From: Nocardioidaceae bacterium
Lineage (GTDB): Bacteria; Actinomycetota; Actinomycetes; Propionibacteriales; Nocardioidaceae
Direction: 5' to 3'
Length of the DNA stretch: 64,000 nt
NCBI GenBank assembly: GCA_030447805.1
Contig: JAUJOE010000003.1
Coordinates: forward strand, 107,652 to 171,651
This document shows positions 32,325-45,303 of the stretch, one piece after another. Each line of letters starts with the position of its first letter. Position 1 is the first letter of the stretch. Both the position numbers and the translations under genes were made by a program. The notes below the pieces were generated by a model. It was not told the DNA's origin. It searched no databases and worked only from the letters and a program-made list of their open reading frames with translations.

Positions 32325-33042
32325 TCAACCGTCGGGGTCGTTGACCGTCACCGGCCAGGCAATAACCCCGACATCAGCCGGGCTGACGAGCAGGGGGTGC
32401 TGGGGCAGGATCCGCACCGTGTAGCCGAACAGCCCGGTCGAGTCGAGCCGGATGTCGGCCTCGAACCGGTGCCTGCCGTCCTCGTACGTCTCGGCATGTT
32501 CAAGGGTTCTGACCTGTGGGTCGCGCAGCTCGTCGTCGCCGGCCACCTGGCCATGCACCACCTGCACCTCGATGTCGTCGGGCGTCAGGCCGCCCAGCGA
32601 GGCGTAAACGCGCACGTTGAGGGTGGAGCCGAGGGCGGGGGCGTCGGAGACGCCGCTGGACTCCACATGCTCGATGCGGACCTGCGGCCACGCCGTGCGC
32701 ACGGCTGCCTTCCATCGCGCCAGCTCCTGGACGGCCTGCAGGTCCCCCTCGACCCGGCGCGCACCTGCGGCCGCCGGGGTGTAGAGCTGGCGGACGTAGT
32801 CGCGCACCATCCGCGAAGCGAGCACCTTCGGACCAAGCGACTTCAAGGTGTGGCGGACCATCTCGATCCACGGCAGCGGCAGGTCGTCGCCGTCGACGTC
32901 GTAGAAGCGCGGCGCCACCTCGTTCTCGAGCAGGTCGTACAGAGCGGCGGCTTCGATGTCGTCTCGACGGTCGGCGTCGTCGATTCCGTCGGCGGAGGGG
33001 ATCGCCCAGCCGTTCTCGCCGTCGTACCACTCGTCCCACCAG
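32325..33042 (-). pseudogene. Second copy of the glgP 3' end (copy A), lacking the 5' three quarters
   Basis: Bases 32335-33042 repeat bases 33700-34406 at about 99% identity (I count roughly seven to nine substitutions and one G). The frame encodes the C-terminal third of alpha-glucan phosphorylase, for example MVRHTLKSLGPKVLASRMVR, and ends naturally as VIAWPVTVNDPDG. Upstream of 33042 the homology stops abruptly and unrelated sequence begins. There is no start codon appropriate for a functional product. It is either an assembly chimera or a true partial duplication. Confidence 0.75.
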
Positions 33043-33174
33043 TGCGTGGGCGTTATCCACAGTCTTTTCGGTGAAGCTCGATCAGCGGAAGCGTCGGCAG
33101 GTTTTTGCGTTCATCGACTGTCTGCCAACACCGGTTCGGGCGCAACCGAGCGATTCGCTTGCGGTTTGGCGCGT

Positions 33175-33198
33175 TGTGCAGGTCTACACCGGTCCCAG
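33175..33198. repeat. Half copy P3 of the 53-nt palindrome
   Basis: TTTGGCGCGTTGTGCAGGTC followed by TA is identical to the left part of P2, with preceding TGCGG also shared. The right arm is missing; instead the sequence runs through about 10 bases into the enoyl-CoA hydratase fragment. Between this point and 33042 lies about 130 nt of unassigned sequence with a GTGGATAAC on the minus strand. Confidence 0.6.
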
Positions 33199-33699
33199 CG
33201 GCACCACCTTGTCGACCAAGCCGATCCGCAGAGCCTCGGCAGCGGAGACGAACCGTCCTGTAAAGACGAGATCCTTCGCCTTGGCCGCCCCCACCAGCCG
33301 TGACAACCGCTGAGTTCCCCCGGCTCCGGGGATAATCCCCAGCAAGATCTCCGGCTGGCCGAGTTTGGCGTTGTCGGCGGCAATGCGTACGTCGGCGCAC
33401 AGGGCCAGCTCACACCCCCCACCTAGCGCGTAGCCGGTGACCGCGGCCACCACCGGCTTGGGTATCCGCGCCACTGATGACAGCGATGACTGCAACGCCC
33501 CCGAGCGACGCACCATGTCGGTGTAGGACATGTCCGCCATCTCCTTGATGTCGGCTCCTGCCGCGAAGACCTTCTCGCCGCCGTACACCACCACTGCTCG
33601 CACGTCCTCACGCTCGGCGGCCTCGGCCGCCGCTGCCCGGATCTCCTCCTGCACCGCCACATTGAGCGCATTCATCGGCGGCCGGTCCAGGCGAAGGGT
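33184..33699 (-). pseudogene. Internal fragment of a second enoyl-CoA hydratase
   Basis: The frame TLRLDRPPMNALNVAVQEEI through GIIPGAGGTQRLSRLVGAAK to GLVDKVVP matches the enoyl-CoA hydratase at 28350-29127 almost residue for residue, but the DNA is clearly diverged (third-position changes throughout). The N-terminal 15 or so residues and the C-terminal 80 are missing. Its 5' side is fused to the glgP end at about 33700 and its 3' side to a half palindrome at about 33190. Unlike the other copy it has no frameshift. Confidence 0.75.
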
Positions 33700-33712
33700 G
33701 GGTCGTTGACCG

Positions 33713-36278
33713 TCACCGGCCAGGCAATAACCCCGACATCAGCCGGGCTGACGAGCAGGGGTGCTGGGGCAGGATCCGCACCGTGTAGCCGAACAGGCCG
33801 GTCGAGTCGAGCCGGATGTCGGCCTCGAACCGGTGCCTGCCGTCCTCGTACGTCTCGGCATGTTCAAGGGTTCTGACCTGTGGGTCGCGCAGCTCGTCGT
33901 CGCCGGCCACCTGGCCATGCACCACCTGCACCTCGATGTCGCCGGGCGTCAGGCCGCCCAGCGAGGCGTAAACGCGCACGTTGAGGGTGGAGCCGAGGGC
34001 GGGGGCGTCGGAGACGCCGCTGGACTCCACATGCTCGATGCGGACCTGCGGCCACGCCGTACGCACGGCTGCCTTCCATCGCGCCAGCTCCTGGACGGCC
34101 TGCAGGTCACCCTCGACCCGGCGCGCACCTGCGGCCGCCGGGGTGTAGAGCTGGCGGACGTAGTCGCGCACCATCCGCGAAGCGAGCACCTTCGGACCAA
34201 GCGACTTCAAGGTGTGGCGGACCATCTCGATCCACGGCAGCGGCAGGTCGTCGCCGTCGACGTCGTAGAAGCGCGGCGCCACCTCGTTCTCGAGCAGGTC
34301 GTACAGGGCGGTCGCCTCGATGTCGTCTCGACGGTCGGCGTCGTCGATTCCGTCCGCGGAGGGGATCGCCCAGCCGTTCTCGCCGTCGTACCACTCGTCC
34401 CACCAGCCGTCGAGGATCGACAAGTTCAGGCCGCCGTTCAGCGCCGCCTTCATGCCCGAGGTCCCGCACGCCTCGTAGGGCCGCAGCGGGTTGTTGAGCC
34501 ACACGTCGCAGCCGGGGTAAAGCGGCTGGGCCATCGCGATGTCGTAGTTCGGCAAGAACACGATCCGGTGCCGGACCCGCGGGTCGTCGGAGAACCTGAC
34601 GATGTCTCGGATCAGCCGCTTGCCGCCCTCGTCCTGCCGGGTGCGACTTGCCGGCGATCACCAGCTGGATCGGCCGCTCGGGGTGCAGCAGGAGCCTGGT
34701 GAGGCGCTCGGGGTCGCGCAGCATCAAGGTGAGCCGCTTGTACGACGGCACCCGGCGCGCGAACCCGATCGTCAGCACGTCAGGGTCGAGCACGGAGTCC
34801 ACCCAGCCGAGCTCGGCCGGTGCGGCGCCCCGATTGAGCCACGACTCGCGGACCCGCGCCCTGACATCGCCTACCAGGCGGGCGCGCAGCTGCCGCTTGG
34901 TGTCCCAGATCGCCCGCGCCGGGACCTTGTCGACCGCCGTCCAGTCCCGCGAGCTCTCCACCGACGCCAAGATCGCCTCGCGCTCGGCGAGCTCTACCAC
35001 CTCATGAGCCACCCAGGTCGGAGCGTGCACACCGTTGGTGATGGAAGAGATCGGTACGTCGCTTCGGTCGAAGCCCGGCCAGAGCCCGTTGAACATGCCC
35101 CGCGAGACCTGACCATGCAGCCGGCTGACACCGTTGGCCCGACCAGCCAACCGCAGACCCATCACCGCCATGTTGAAGACTGTCGGGTCCCCACCGTCGT
35201 AGTCCTCAGCGCCCAGCGCCAACACGTCGCTGACGGGGGGTCGAGCCCCGTTGCTGGTGCCACCGAACTGCATCTCTATGAGCCGACGCGGGAAGCGGTC
35301 GATGCCGGCGGGCACCGGGGTGTGCGTGGTGAAGACCGTCCCGGCGCGGGTCTTCTCGAGCGCTGCGGCGAACGGCAGACCGTCGGCGGCCATGAACTCG
35401 GCGATGCGCTCGACGCCAAGAAAGCCCGCGTGCCCCTCGTTGGTGTGGTAGACCTCAGGCGCGGGCGTTCCGGTGATGCGGCAGAACGTCCGAAGCGCCC
35501 GAATCCCACCGATGCCGAGCAGCAGCTCTTGGAGGAGTCGGTGGTCGGAGCCGCCGCCGTACAGTCGGTCGGTGACCTCGCGCAGCGCGGGTGGGTTCTC
35601 CTCGATGTCGGAGTCCATCAGCAGCAGCGGCACCCGACCGACCTGGGCGAGCCACAGCGCGGCGAGCAGCTCCTGGCCCCCGGGTACGGTGAGGGAGATC
35701 CGGGCCGGCGACCCGTCGTCCTCTCGTAGCAGCGTGAGCGGCAGCTCGTCGGGGTCAATGATCGGGTACCACTCCTGCTGCCAGCCCTCGCGCGACAGCG
35801 ACTGCCGGAAGTACCCGTGGTGATACAACAGTCCGACCCCGATGATCGGTACGCCGAGATCGCTGGCGGCCTTCAGGTGGTCACCCGCCAGAATCCCCAG
35901 CCCCCCGGAGTACTGCGGCAAGACGGCGGCGATGCCGAACTCCGGGGAGAAGTAGGCGATCTGCCGCGGCGCATCCGGGCCTAGCCGCTGGTACCACCGG
36001 TCGCCGGTGAGGTACTCCTCCAGGTCGGCGTGCGCCAGCTCCAGCTGGCGGGTGAAGCGGCGGTCGGACGCCAGCGCCTGCAGGCGGCTCGTCGGTATCG
36101 AGCCCAGAAACCTGACCGGGTCTCGGTTGCTCAGCGCCCACGCCTTGGCGTCGATCGTCTCGAAGAGGCGCTGCGTGTCGTGGTGCCACGACCAGCGAAG
36201 ATTTGTCGCCAGCTCCTCGAGCGGCTGCAACGGCTCGGGCAGAACCGGTCGCACGGTGAATCGTCGGATTGCACGCAT
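33713..36278 (-). CDS. glgP: Alpha-glucan phosphorylase (two apparent frameshifts)
   Basis: Releases glucose-1-phosphate from alpha-1,4-glucan ends using PLP. About 855 residues from ATG 36278 (MRAIRRFTVRPVLPEPLQPL). YFSPEFGIAAVLPQYSGGLG, VYHTNEGHAGFLGVERIAEF and the PLP region CGTSGMKAALNGGLNLSILD identify the short bacterial (maltodextrin-type) phosphorylase. The frame slips at about 34635 (extra G before DEGGKRLIRDIVRFSDDP) and at about 33762 (G lost near the end). Segment B of the duplication (33700-34406) is its 3' end. It is divergent from glgE with a 68-nt shared promoter region. Confidence 0.88.
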
Positions 36279-36346
36279 CGCCAAACCGTATAGCCCGCCG
36301 CCAACCTCGCCACCATTCCGCCACCCGGAACGGTAAGTTCGTCGCA

Positions 36347-38331
36347 ATGGTTGCGCGCATCCCGATCATCGATGTGAGCCCCGTCGTCGAGCATGGTCGG
36401 TACCCCGTCAAGGCCGTCGTCGGTGAGGCGTTCCGGGTCGAGGCGACGACGTTCCGTGAGGGGCATGACGCACTCGGTGCCGGCGTCGTGCTTACCGACC
36501 CCGCCGGTAGCGACCGGCCGCTTGTCCCGATGGCCGCGGTCGGCGCGGAGGTCCCGGACCGCTACCGCGCCGAGGTGACGCCTGATGCTGAGGGGGCCTG
36601 GACGTTCCGCATCGAGTCGTGGGCCGACCCCTACGCCTCCTGGCGGCATGCCGCCGAGGTCAAGATCGCCGCCGGCGTCGACGTCGAGCTCATGCTCGCC
36701 GAGGGGGCGCTGGTGCTGCAGCGAGTCGCGCAAGGGCTGCCTGCTTCCGCCGGCTCCACCCGCAACCGGCTGCTGCTCGCGGCCAAGGCGGCCCACGACA
36801 CCTCCCTCCCCGTTGCGGTCCGGCTGTCGGCGCTCACCAGCACAGGCGTGGAGGCAGCCCTGGCGGAGTGGCCGCTGCGCGACCTGCTCTCGTCCGAAGG
36901 ACCGTGGCCGGTGTACGTCGACCGGACCCGCGCGCTCTCCGGGTCCTGGTACGAGTTCTTCCCACGCTCAGAAGGTGCGGCGTACGACGCGCAGACCCCC
37001 ACCTGGACGTCGGGCACCTTCGCCACTGCGGCGAAGCGCCTGGACGCCGTCGCGGAGATGGGCTTCGACGTGGTCTACCTGCCGCCCATCCACCCGATCG
37101 GCGCCGTCAACCGCAAGGGTCCCAACAACACCCTCACCGCCAGGTCGGGCGACCCTGGCTCCCCGTGGGCGATCGGGTCGGCCGACGGCGGACACGACGC
37201 CATCCACCCCGACCTCGGCACGCTGGCGGACTTCGACGCGTTCGTCGAACGGGCGGGCGAGCTCGGGTTGGAGGTCGCGCTCGACCTCGCCCTGCAGTGC
37301 GCGCCCGACCACCCGTGGGTCAAGGACCACCCCGAGTGGTTCATCACCCGTGCCGACGGCACCATCGCCTACGCCGAGAACCCGCCGAAGAAGTACCAGG
37401 ACATCTACCCGCTCAGCTTCGACAACGACCTCGACGGGTTGTCGGCCGAGGTGCTCCGGGTGGTCCGACACTGGATGGCCCACGGAGTCCGCGTCTTCCG
37501 CGTCGACAACCCGCACACCAAGCCGGTCATGTTCTGGGAGTGGCTGCTGGCCGAGATCAGGGCCACCGACCCCGATGTCGTCTTCTTGTCCGAGGCGTTC
37601 ACCCGGCCGGCGATGATGCGAACCCTTGGCATGGTGGGCTTCCACCAGTCCTACACCTACTTCACCTGGCGCAACGCCAAGGCGGAGCTCGAGAGCTACC
37701 TGCACGAGCTGTCGCAGGTCACCAGCGACGTCATGCGGCCCAACTTCTTCGTCAACACCCCCGACATCTTGACCGAGTACCTGCAGTACGGCGGCCGGGC
37801 GGCGTTCGCCGTACGCGCCACGGTCGCCGCGACCGCCTCACCTTCGTGGGGCGTCTACTCGGGCTACGAGCTCTTCGAGCACGTGGCAGTCAGACCGGGC
37901 TCGGAGGAGTACCTCAACACCGAGAAGTTCCAGTACCGCCCGCGGGACTGGGCGACCGCCGACCGTGACGGGGCCACGCTCGCGCCGTACCTGACGCTCC
38001 TGAACGGGATCAGGAAGAGGCACCCTGCGCTGCAACGCCTGCGCAACCTGACCCTGCACCGCACCGAGGACGACGCGGTGATGTGCTTCAGCAAGCGCAC
38101 CACGGTCGCCGGCACCGACGACACCGTGATCGTGGTGGTCAACCTCGACCCGCACCGCGCCCGGGAAACGCTGGTGCACCTCGAGCTGCCGGCGCTCGGC
38201 TACGGCTGGCACGACACCTTCGCGGTCACCGACGAGGTCACCGGAAACACCTGGCGTTGGGGTGAGCACAACTATGTGCGCCTCGACCCGGCACACGCAG
38301 AGGCGCACATCCTGTGGGTTCGGAGGGCGGC

Positions 38332-38335
<4 letters not shown>
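36347..38335 (+). CDS. glgE: Alpha-1,4-glucan:maltose-1-phosphate maltosyltransferase
   Basis: Extends alpha-glucan with maltose-1-phosphate, the key GlgE-pathway step. It is 662 residues long. The N-terminal beta/helical domain (RIPIIDVSPVVEHGRYPVKA) precedes a GH13 barrel with VVYLPPIHPIGAVNRKGPNN, the nucleophile Asp in VFRVDNPHTKPVMFWEWLL, the acid Glu in FLSEAFTRPAMM and TPDILTEYLQYGGRAAF. All are diagnostic for GlgE rather than ordinary amylases. The start ATG 36347 is supported by domain position. The stop overlaps treS (GTGA). Confidence 0.97.
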
Positions 38336-39998
<1,663 letters not shown>

Positions 39999-40002
<4 letters not shown>

Positions 40003-41393
40003 CCGGCTCGTTCGAGGACCAGCTCAGCGCCTACCTGTCTGAGCAGCGCTGGTTCGCCGGGAAGGGCAGAGACTTCACGATCCAGGGGGTGCATCCGACG
40101 TCGTGGCTGTCCTCGACCGGCCCCCGGGTCCGCATTGAGATGGTGAGCGTCCTCTACGTCGACGGCGACCCGCGTACCGAGACCTATCAGGTCCCGCTCG
40201 CCTACCTCAGGGAGGCCGATCCAGATCTCACCCATGCGCTAGTTGGCCCTGTCGACCACCCCGACCTCGGCACCGTCGTCGCCTACGACGCTGTCTTCCT
40301 CCCCGCCGTCGCCGACCTGCTGCTGCGCTGCTTTCGGGACCGCCGCCACGAGTCCGACGTGTCCTTCCATGTGCTCGACGACGCAGAACTGCCCACCGCA
40401 GGAGTCAGCGGCACCGTGATGACGGCGGAGCAGTCGAACACCTCCATCGCCTACGGCGAGGACGCCTTGTTGAAGCTGTTTCGACGCGTCAGCGGCGGCG
40501 GGAATCCCGACATCGAGGTCCACCAAGCTCTCACCCGACACGGCAGCGACCATGTCGCCCGCCTCCTTGGCTGGATCGAGGCTGACTGGCGTGCTGACGA
40601 CGGCGCCGCCCACCACGGCCACCTTGGCATGCTGCAGGCCTACCTGCGCACCGCCACCGACGGCTGGGACATCGCGCTGGCCAGCGTGCGTGACCTCTTC
40701 GTCGAGGAGGACCTGCACCCGGAAGAGGTCGGCGGCGACTTCGCCGCCGAGGCTGAGAGGTTGGGGGCGGCGACCGCCGCCGTCCACCGCGACCTCGCCG
40801 AGCTGTTCGAGACCTCGGCGCTGTCCCAGGGCCAGCTCGACGCGCTCGCCACCGCCATGACCAGCCGACTGGAGTCGGCCGTCGTCGCGGCTCCCGAGCT
40901 CGAGCCGTACGCCCCGGGCCTACAGCGGTCATTCGCGGCGCTGGCGGAGCTCGACCAGCCTGTCGCCGTACAACGGATCCACGGCGACCTGCACCTCGGC
41001 CAGACGCTGCGCACGGTCAAGGGCTGGAAGCTCATCGACTTCGAAGGGGAACCGGCCAAGACGCTCAGGGAGCGGGCAGAACGCGACTCACCGCTGCGCG
41101 ACATCGCCGGCATGCTGCGGTCGTTCGACTACGCGGCCGGCGTCACCCTGCTCCAGTTCGGCGACGGTGACCAGTTGCGGTACCGCGGCGACGAGTGGAC
41201 GCAGCGCAACCGGGCTGCCTACCTGCAGGGCTACTGCGCTGCTATGGCTGCCGACCCGCCCGAACAGCAGGTGCTGCTTCGCGCCTACGAGACCGACAAG
41301 GCAGTCTATGAGGTGGTGTACGAGAGTCGGCACCGACCGCACTGGCTACCGATCCCCTTGCACGCCGTCGAGCGCCTGGTCAAGGACGGGTGA
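39999..41393 (+). CDS. mak: Maltokinase
   Basis: Phosphorylates maltose to maltose-1-phosphate for GlgE. It is 464 residues long, with an aminoglycoside-kinase-like fold. The N-cap has [14 protein letters not shown], the lysine-containing nucleotide region [20 protein letters not shown], the catalytic loop [17 protein letters not shown], and the metal-binding [11 protein letters not shown], as in the mycobacterial enzyme (Pep2). It starts GTG 39999, overlapping treS by 4 nt; glgB follows after 1 nt. The four-gene operon is thus tightly coupled. Confidence 0.95.
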
Positions 41394-41394
41394 C

Positions 41395-43560
41395 GTGCCG
41401 GCCCCGGATGCGCCCCGCCCGGTCGACGTCGCCGAGCTGGACCGCATCGTGGCGGGCACCTCCCGCAGCCCACACGCCGTACTCGGGCCGCACCCGTCCG
41501 GTGGCCACGTCACGGTGCGCACTCTGCAGCCGGACGCCTCGGCAGTGTCGGTCCTTTCCGGCCGGAGCAGCGTGGCCATGAGCCGGGAGCACAACGGCGT
41601 CTGGGTCGCGGTGCTCCCCAACGCCGAGGTGCCTGACTACCGGCTCGACGTCAGGTATGCGGACGGCGCCACCCGCCGGATCGACGACCCTTACCGCTAC
41701 CTGCCGACCCTCGGAGAGATCGACCAGCACCTGATCAACGAGGGCCGCCACGAACAGCTGTGGCGGGTGCTCGGCGCGCACGTGCGCAGCTACGACGGCG
41801 TCGGCGGTCAGGTCAGCGGCACCTCTTTCGCGGTATGGGCACCCTCGGCGCAGGGCGTTCGGGTGGCCGGCGACTTCAACGCCTGGGACGGCCGAACGCA
41901 CCCGATGCGGGTGCTGGGCTCGTCGGGAATCTGGGAGATCTTCATCCCGGATGTGGGCGCGGGAACGCTCTACAAGTACGACGTCTGTGGAGCCGACGGC
42001 AGTTGGCGGCACAAGGCCGACCCGATGGCCCAGTACGCCGAAGTGCCGCCACTGCGGGCGTCGGCGGTCTTCGAGTCGTCGTACGAGTGGGGTGACACGA
42101 GCTGGCTCGCCCGACGCGCGGGACAGCGCGCCGTCGAGGCGCCGATGAGCATCTACGAGGTTCATCTCGGTTCGTGGCGCAAAGGTCTGGGCTATCGCGA
42201 GCTCGCCGACCAGCTGGTGCCGTACGTCGCCGACCTCGGGTTCACCCACGTGGAGCTGTTGCCGGTCATGGAGCACCCGTTCGGTGGCTCCTGGGGCTAC
42301 CACGTGACCTCGTTCTTCGCACCGACCGCTCGGTTCGGCGACCCAGACGACTTCCGCTACCTCGTCGACCGGCTCCATGCGGCCGGGGTCGGGGTCATCC
42401 TCGACTGGGTCCCCGGGCATTTCGCTACCGACGAGTGGGCGCTGGCGAGGTTCGACGGTACGGCGCTCTACGAGCACAGCGACCCGAGCCGGGGCTGGCA
42501 CAAGGAGTGGGGTTCCTACATCTTCGACTTCGGCCGGTCTGAGGTCCGCAACTTCTTGGTGGCCAACGCCGTGTACTGGCTGGAGGAGTTCCACGTCGAC
42601 GGACTCCGCGTCGACGGGGTCGCCTCCATGCTCTACCTCGACTACGCACGCGAGGAGGGTGAGTGGACACCCAACATCTACGGTGGCCGCGAAAACCTCG
42701 AGGCTGTCGGCTTCCTTCAGGAGGTGAATGCCACGGTGTACAAGCGGGTGCCCGGCGCCGTCACGATCGCCGAGGAGTCCACCGCCTGGCCCGGCGTCAC
42801 CCGTTCCACCCACGTGGGGGGTCTCGGATTCGGTTTCAAGTGGAACATGGGCTGGATGCACGACTCGTTGGGTTACCTGGCTAACGACCCGGTGTACCGG
42901 CAGTACCACCACCACCAGATGACGTTCTCGTTGATGTACGCCTTCGCCGAGAACTACGTGCTGCCGATATCTCACGACGAGGTGGTCCACGGCAAGGGCT
43001 CACTGGTGGGCAAGATGCCGGGCGACAGGTGGAAGCAGCTTGCCAATGTCCGGGCGTTGCTCGCCTACATGTGGGCCCACCCCGGCAAGCAGCTGATCTT
43101 CATGGGTGCCGAGTTCGCCCAGGTGTCGGAGTGGGCTGAGGGCGCTGAGCTCGACTGGGCGCTGCTTGGGTCTCCCGAGCATCTCGGCGTGCAGCACCTC
43201 GTGGGCGACCTCAACCGCGCTTACGCCGCGACCGCCGCCCTGTGGTCGCTCGACAATCACCCCGACGGCTTCAGCTGGATCGATGCAGGCGACAACCTCA
43301 ACAACGTGTTCAGCTTCGCCCGCACCGGCAGCGACGGCTCGTGCCTTGTCTGCGTGGCCAACTTCGCAGCGATCCCCCACTCCGACTACCGACTCGGCCT
43401 GCCCCGAATCGGAGACTGGCACGAGATCATCAACACCGACGCGACGGAGTACTCGGGGTCAGGCGTGGGGAACCTCGGAGTGGTATCGGCGGTCGAGGAC
43501 GCCCAGCGTCGGCCACGGTGCGCTGCCCCCGCTCGGCACGATCTGGTTGCGGCTTGGTAG
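41395..43560 (+). CDS. glgB: 1,4-alpha-glucan branching enzyme (frameshifts near the 3' end)
   Basis: Makes alpha-1,6 branches. About 720 residues. Two N-terminal beta modules ([23 protein letters not shown]48 [20 protein letters not shown]) precede the GH13 barrel: [60 protein letters not shown] and [13 protein letters not shown]. Near the end the frame slips at about 43508 and again at about 43528. With both repaired, SATVR then [12 protein letters not shown] gives the normal C-terminus. As written, the last 20 residues are wrong. Confidence 0.95.
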   Translation: MPAPDAPRPVDVAELDRIVAGTSRSPHAVLGPHPSGGHVTVRTLQPDASAVSVLSGRSSVAMSREHNGVWVAVLPNAEVPDYRLDVRYADGATRRIDDPYRYLPTLGEIDQHLINEGRHEQLWRVLGAHVRSYDGVGGQVSGTSFAVWAPSAQGVRVAGDFNAWDGRTHPMRVLGSSGIWEIFIPDVGAGTLYKYDVCGADGSWRHKADPMAQYAEVPPLRASAVFESSYEWGDTSWLARRAGQRAVEAPMSIYEVHLGSWRKGLGYRELADQLVPYVADLGFTHVELLPVMEHPFGGSWGYHVTSFFAPTARFGDPDDFRYLVDRLHAAGVGVILDWVPGHFATDEWALARFDGTALYEHSDPSRGWHKEWGSYIFDFGRSEVRNFLVANAVYWLEEFHVDGLRVDGVASMLYLDYAREEGEWTPNIYGGRENLEAVGFLQEVNATVYKRVPGAVTIAEESTAWPGVTRSTHVGGLGFGFKWNMGWMHDSLGYLANDPVYRQYHHHQMTFSLMYAFAENYVLPISHDEVVHGKGSLVGKMPGDRWKQLANVRALLAYMWAHPGKQLIFMGAEFAQVSEWAEGAELDWALLGSPEHLGVQHLVGDLNRAYAATAALWSLDNHPDGFSWIDAGDNLNNVFSFARTGSDGSCLVCVANFAAIPHSDYRLGLPRIGDWHEIINTDATEYSGSGVGNLGVVSAVEDAQRRPRCAAPARHDLVAAW

Positions 43561-43595
43561 GAACTGCCCGTGCCAGGTGCGCGGCGCGCATCTGA

Positions 43596-43645
43596 TTTGG
43601 CGCAGTGTGCATGTTCGGCCGGGTAAGACCTGACAACGCGCCAAA
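43596..43645. repeat. Palindrome P4, solo copy between convergent genes
   Basis: TTTGGCGCAGTGTGCATGTT at the left and ACCTGACAACGCGCCAAA at the right, 50 nt in all. It is the same family as P1-P3 but more decayed. It lies between the 3' ends of glgB and the lipoprotein gene, where it could act as a bidirectional terminator. No DUF559 gene is next to it. Confidence 0.6.
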
Positions 43646-43701
43646 GCGGCGGGCAAGAGCTGGGGCTGTGCGCGGGGCGATCACCTTCTTCCACGGTCAG
43701 A

Positions 43702-44647
43702 TCAGTGACCGGTGGCGTTGACGATGCCGCCGTACTGACCGATCAGCACCGGCTTGCCGCGGTTCGGCAACAGCAGCAGCAACTGATGGGTGTAGGTCAA
43801 CGTGGCGGCCGAGCGCACCGGCCGGGAGAAGAACGCGGCGGCCTCGGAACCTTCCCAGCGCAAGATGTGCTTGCCCAGCACGCGGTAATGGTCGGTACGC
43901 TGCACCGAGGCGAAGACCAAGGCACCGCCAGCGGCGAGTCGAAGCGCGTTCTGACCGGCTCTACTGACCACGTCTGGGTGAACTCACCAGCTCGTCGGGT
44001 TGGGCGCCTTGCAGTTCCCTCACCGAGGCGAGAAAGGCGTCCGGCACGAAGTCGTCGGCGTACTTCGCTCCGGGGTCGGCGAGTACCTGCGTGTACCGGG
44101 AGGCCAGCATCTGCGGGCTGAGCCGGAGGCCTCGGCGCTCGTTGGGGGCCAGCAGCACAGCAGACCCGTCGTCGGCCAGCTGAACCGACGGAAACCTCGT
44201 CGACCCAGCGAGCCGCGGGGCCAGTTCAAGCCGCCACGGCTTCGTGCTCGAGCTCCGCACGAAAAGACCGGCAACCTGTTGCCGATCGGCGTACACCTCA
44301 CCCACGGCCACGAACCACAGCGGATACCGCTTGAACGACCCAGCGATGATCATCGACGTGTCGTCGAGCCGGGTGGTGGATGTGGCAACGCCACGTTGTT
44401 CGCGGGCGAAGACCGCAGCGGTGTCGATGTCGAGCAGGGAGCCGCTCTCGATGTCGCGCAGCCGACGTGCGTCGCCGGAGGAGGAGACGTCGTCGCGAAC
44501 CTGGTTGAACCTACTGATCACGTTGCTCGCCTCCGACAACGTGACGGCTTTCTTGGTGACGACGTCGAGATCCTTGGGCTGCGGCACCGCGCACGCACCG
44601 ACCATCAGGAGCAGACCCAGCCAGGCCGCCGACCTGCGTCGGCTCAC
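43702..44647 (-). CDS. Lipoprotein of unknown function (apparent frameshift near 43,965)
   Basis: About 314 residues. The signal peptide MSRRRSAAWLGLLLMVGAC ends in lipobox VGAC (Cys19). The mature region includes YPLWFVAVGEVYADRQQVAG, RFPSVQLADDGSAVLLAP and QMLASRYTQVLADPGAKYAD. The frame as written stops at 43961; a second frame carries LRLAAGGALVFASVQRTDHY through TLTYTHQLLLLLPN to stop 43702, which continues the same protein. One or two indels lie between about 43,955 and 43,990. The GTG 44647 overlaps the previous stop (GTGA). Confidence 0.75.
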
Positions 44648-45301
44648 GGCACACCTACGAGCTCGTCGGTGTGTGCCGATCCGTCTGCGGGTCCATGTGC
44701 TCCCCTCCACCGGCCTCGACGGACCACTACACCGGCGGCAACCAGCCCGACACCAGCGATCACCAAGGCCAGCGCGCCGGCGAACACGCCCTCCTGGATG
44801 ATTCCCACGGTGACGTCGGTGCTGAACCCTGGCGCGCGCTCAGGGTTGGTCACCACCACGTCGACCGGGATGTTGGGCAGCGGGAACGTCACGGTGGCGA
44901 CCCCGGTCGCGGCGGCGCTGGTCAGCCACCAGGTCAGGTCGGCTGGGTCGGTCAGCGCCTGGGTACGTCCCCGCACCTGCGTGCTCTCGGTCCGCCAGGG
45001 CAGCGACACCTTGTCGATCCTGGTGTACGCCGCATCGGCCAGGTAGTCGCGGACGTCGACGTGGTGGCCGACACCGACGAAAACCGTCGACGCTGGGCTC
45101 CACGCTGACCGTGACCTGCATCGTCGGCCCCGCGTAGGGCAGCGCCCCCGGCGCGGTGATGATCGCCATGCCGGTGGTGGCAAGTTCGTGGGGTCCGACC
45201 GTAAGGGTGTCATCGGTCCCGAACGCGACGGCTACTGCTGATCCCATCGTGAGCGCAGCGAGACCGAGCAGCACGAGCAACCAGCCGCCGACACCCCGCA
45301 C
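44644..45301 (-). CDS. Two-helix membrane protein of unknown function (apparent frameshift)
   Basis: About 219 residues. The first transmembrane helix (LLVLLGLAALTMGSAVAVAF) is near the N-terminus. An extracellular beta-rich domain follows (TVGPHELATTGMAIITAPGA, FVGVGHHVDVRDYLADAAYT, TDPADLTWWLTSAAATG), then a second helix (GALALVIAGVGLVAAGVVVR) and an Arg-rich tail. The frame changes at about 45085, between SVEPS and STVFVGVG. The GTG at 45301 lies 2 nt after the YbbN-like stop, and the stop overlaps the lipoprotein start, so the three genes form one unit. Confidence 0.7.
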
Positions 45302-45303
45302 TG

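Noticed and set aside
32500..33060. 186-codon frame starting at GTGGATAAC across the rearranged region
   Set aside because: Most of it is an out-of-frame, Arg-rich reading of the glgP copy; only its first few codons are outside that copy.
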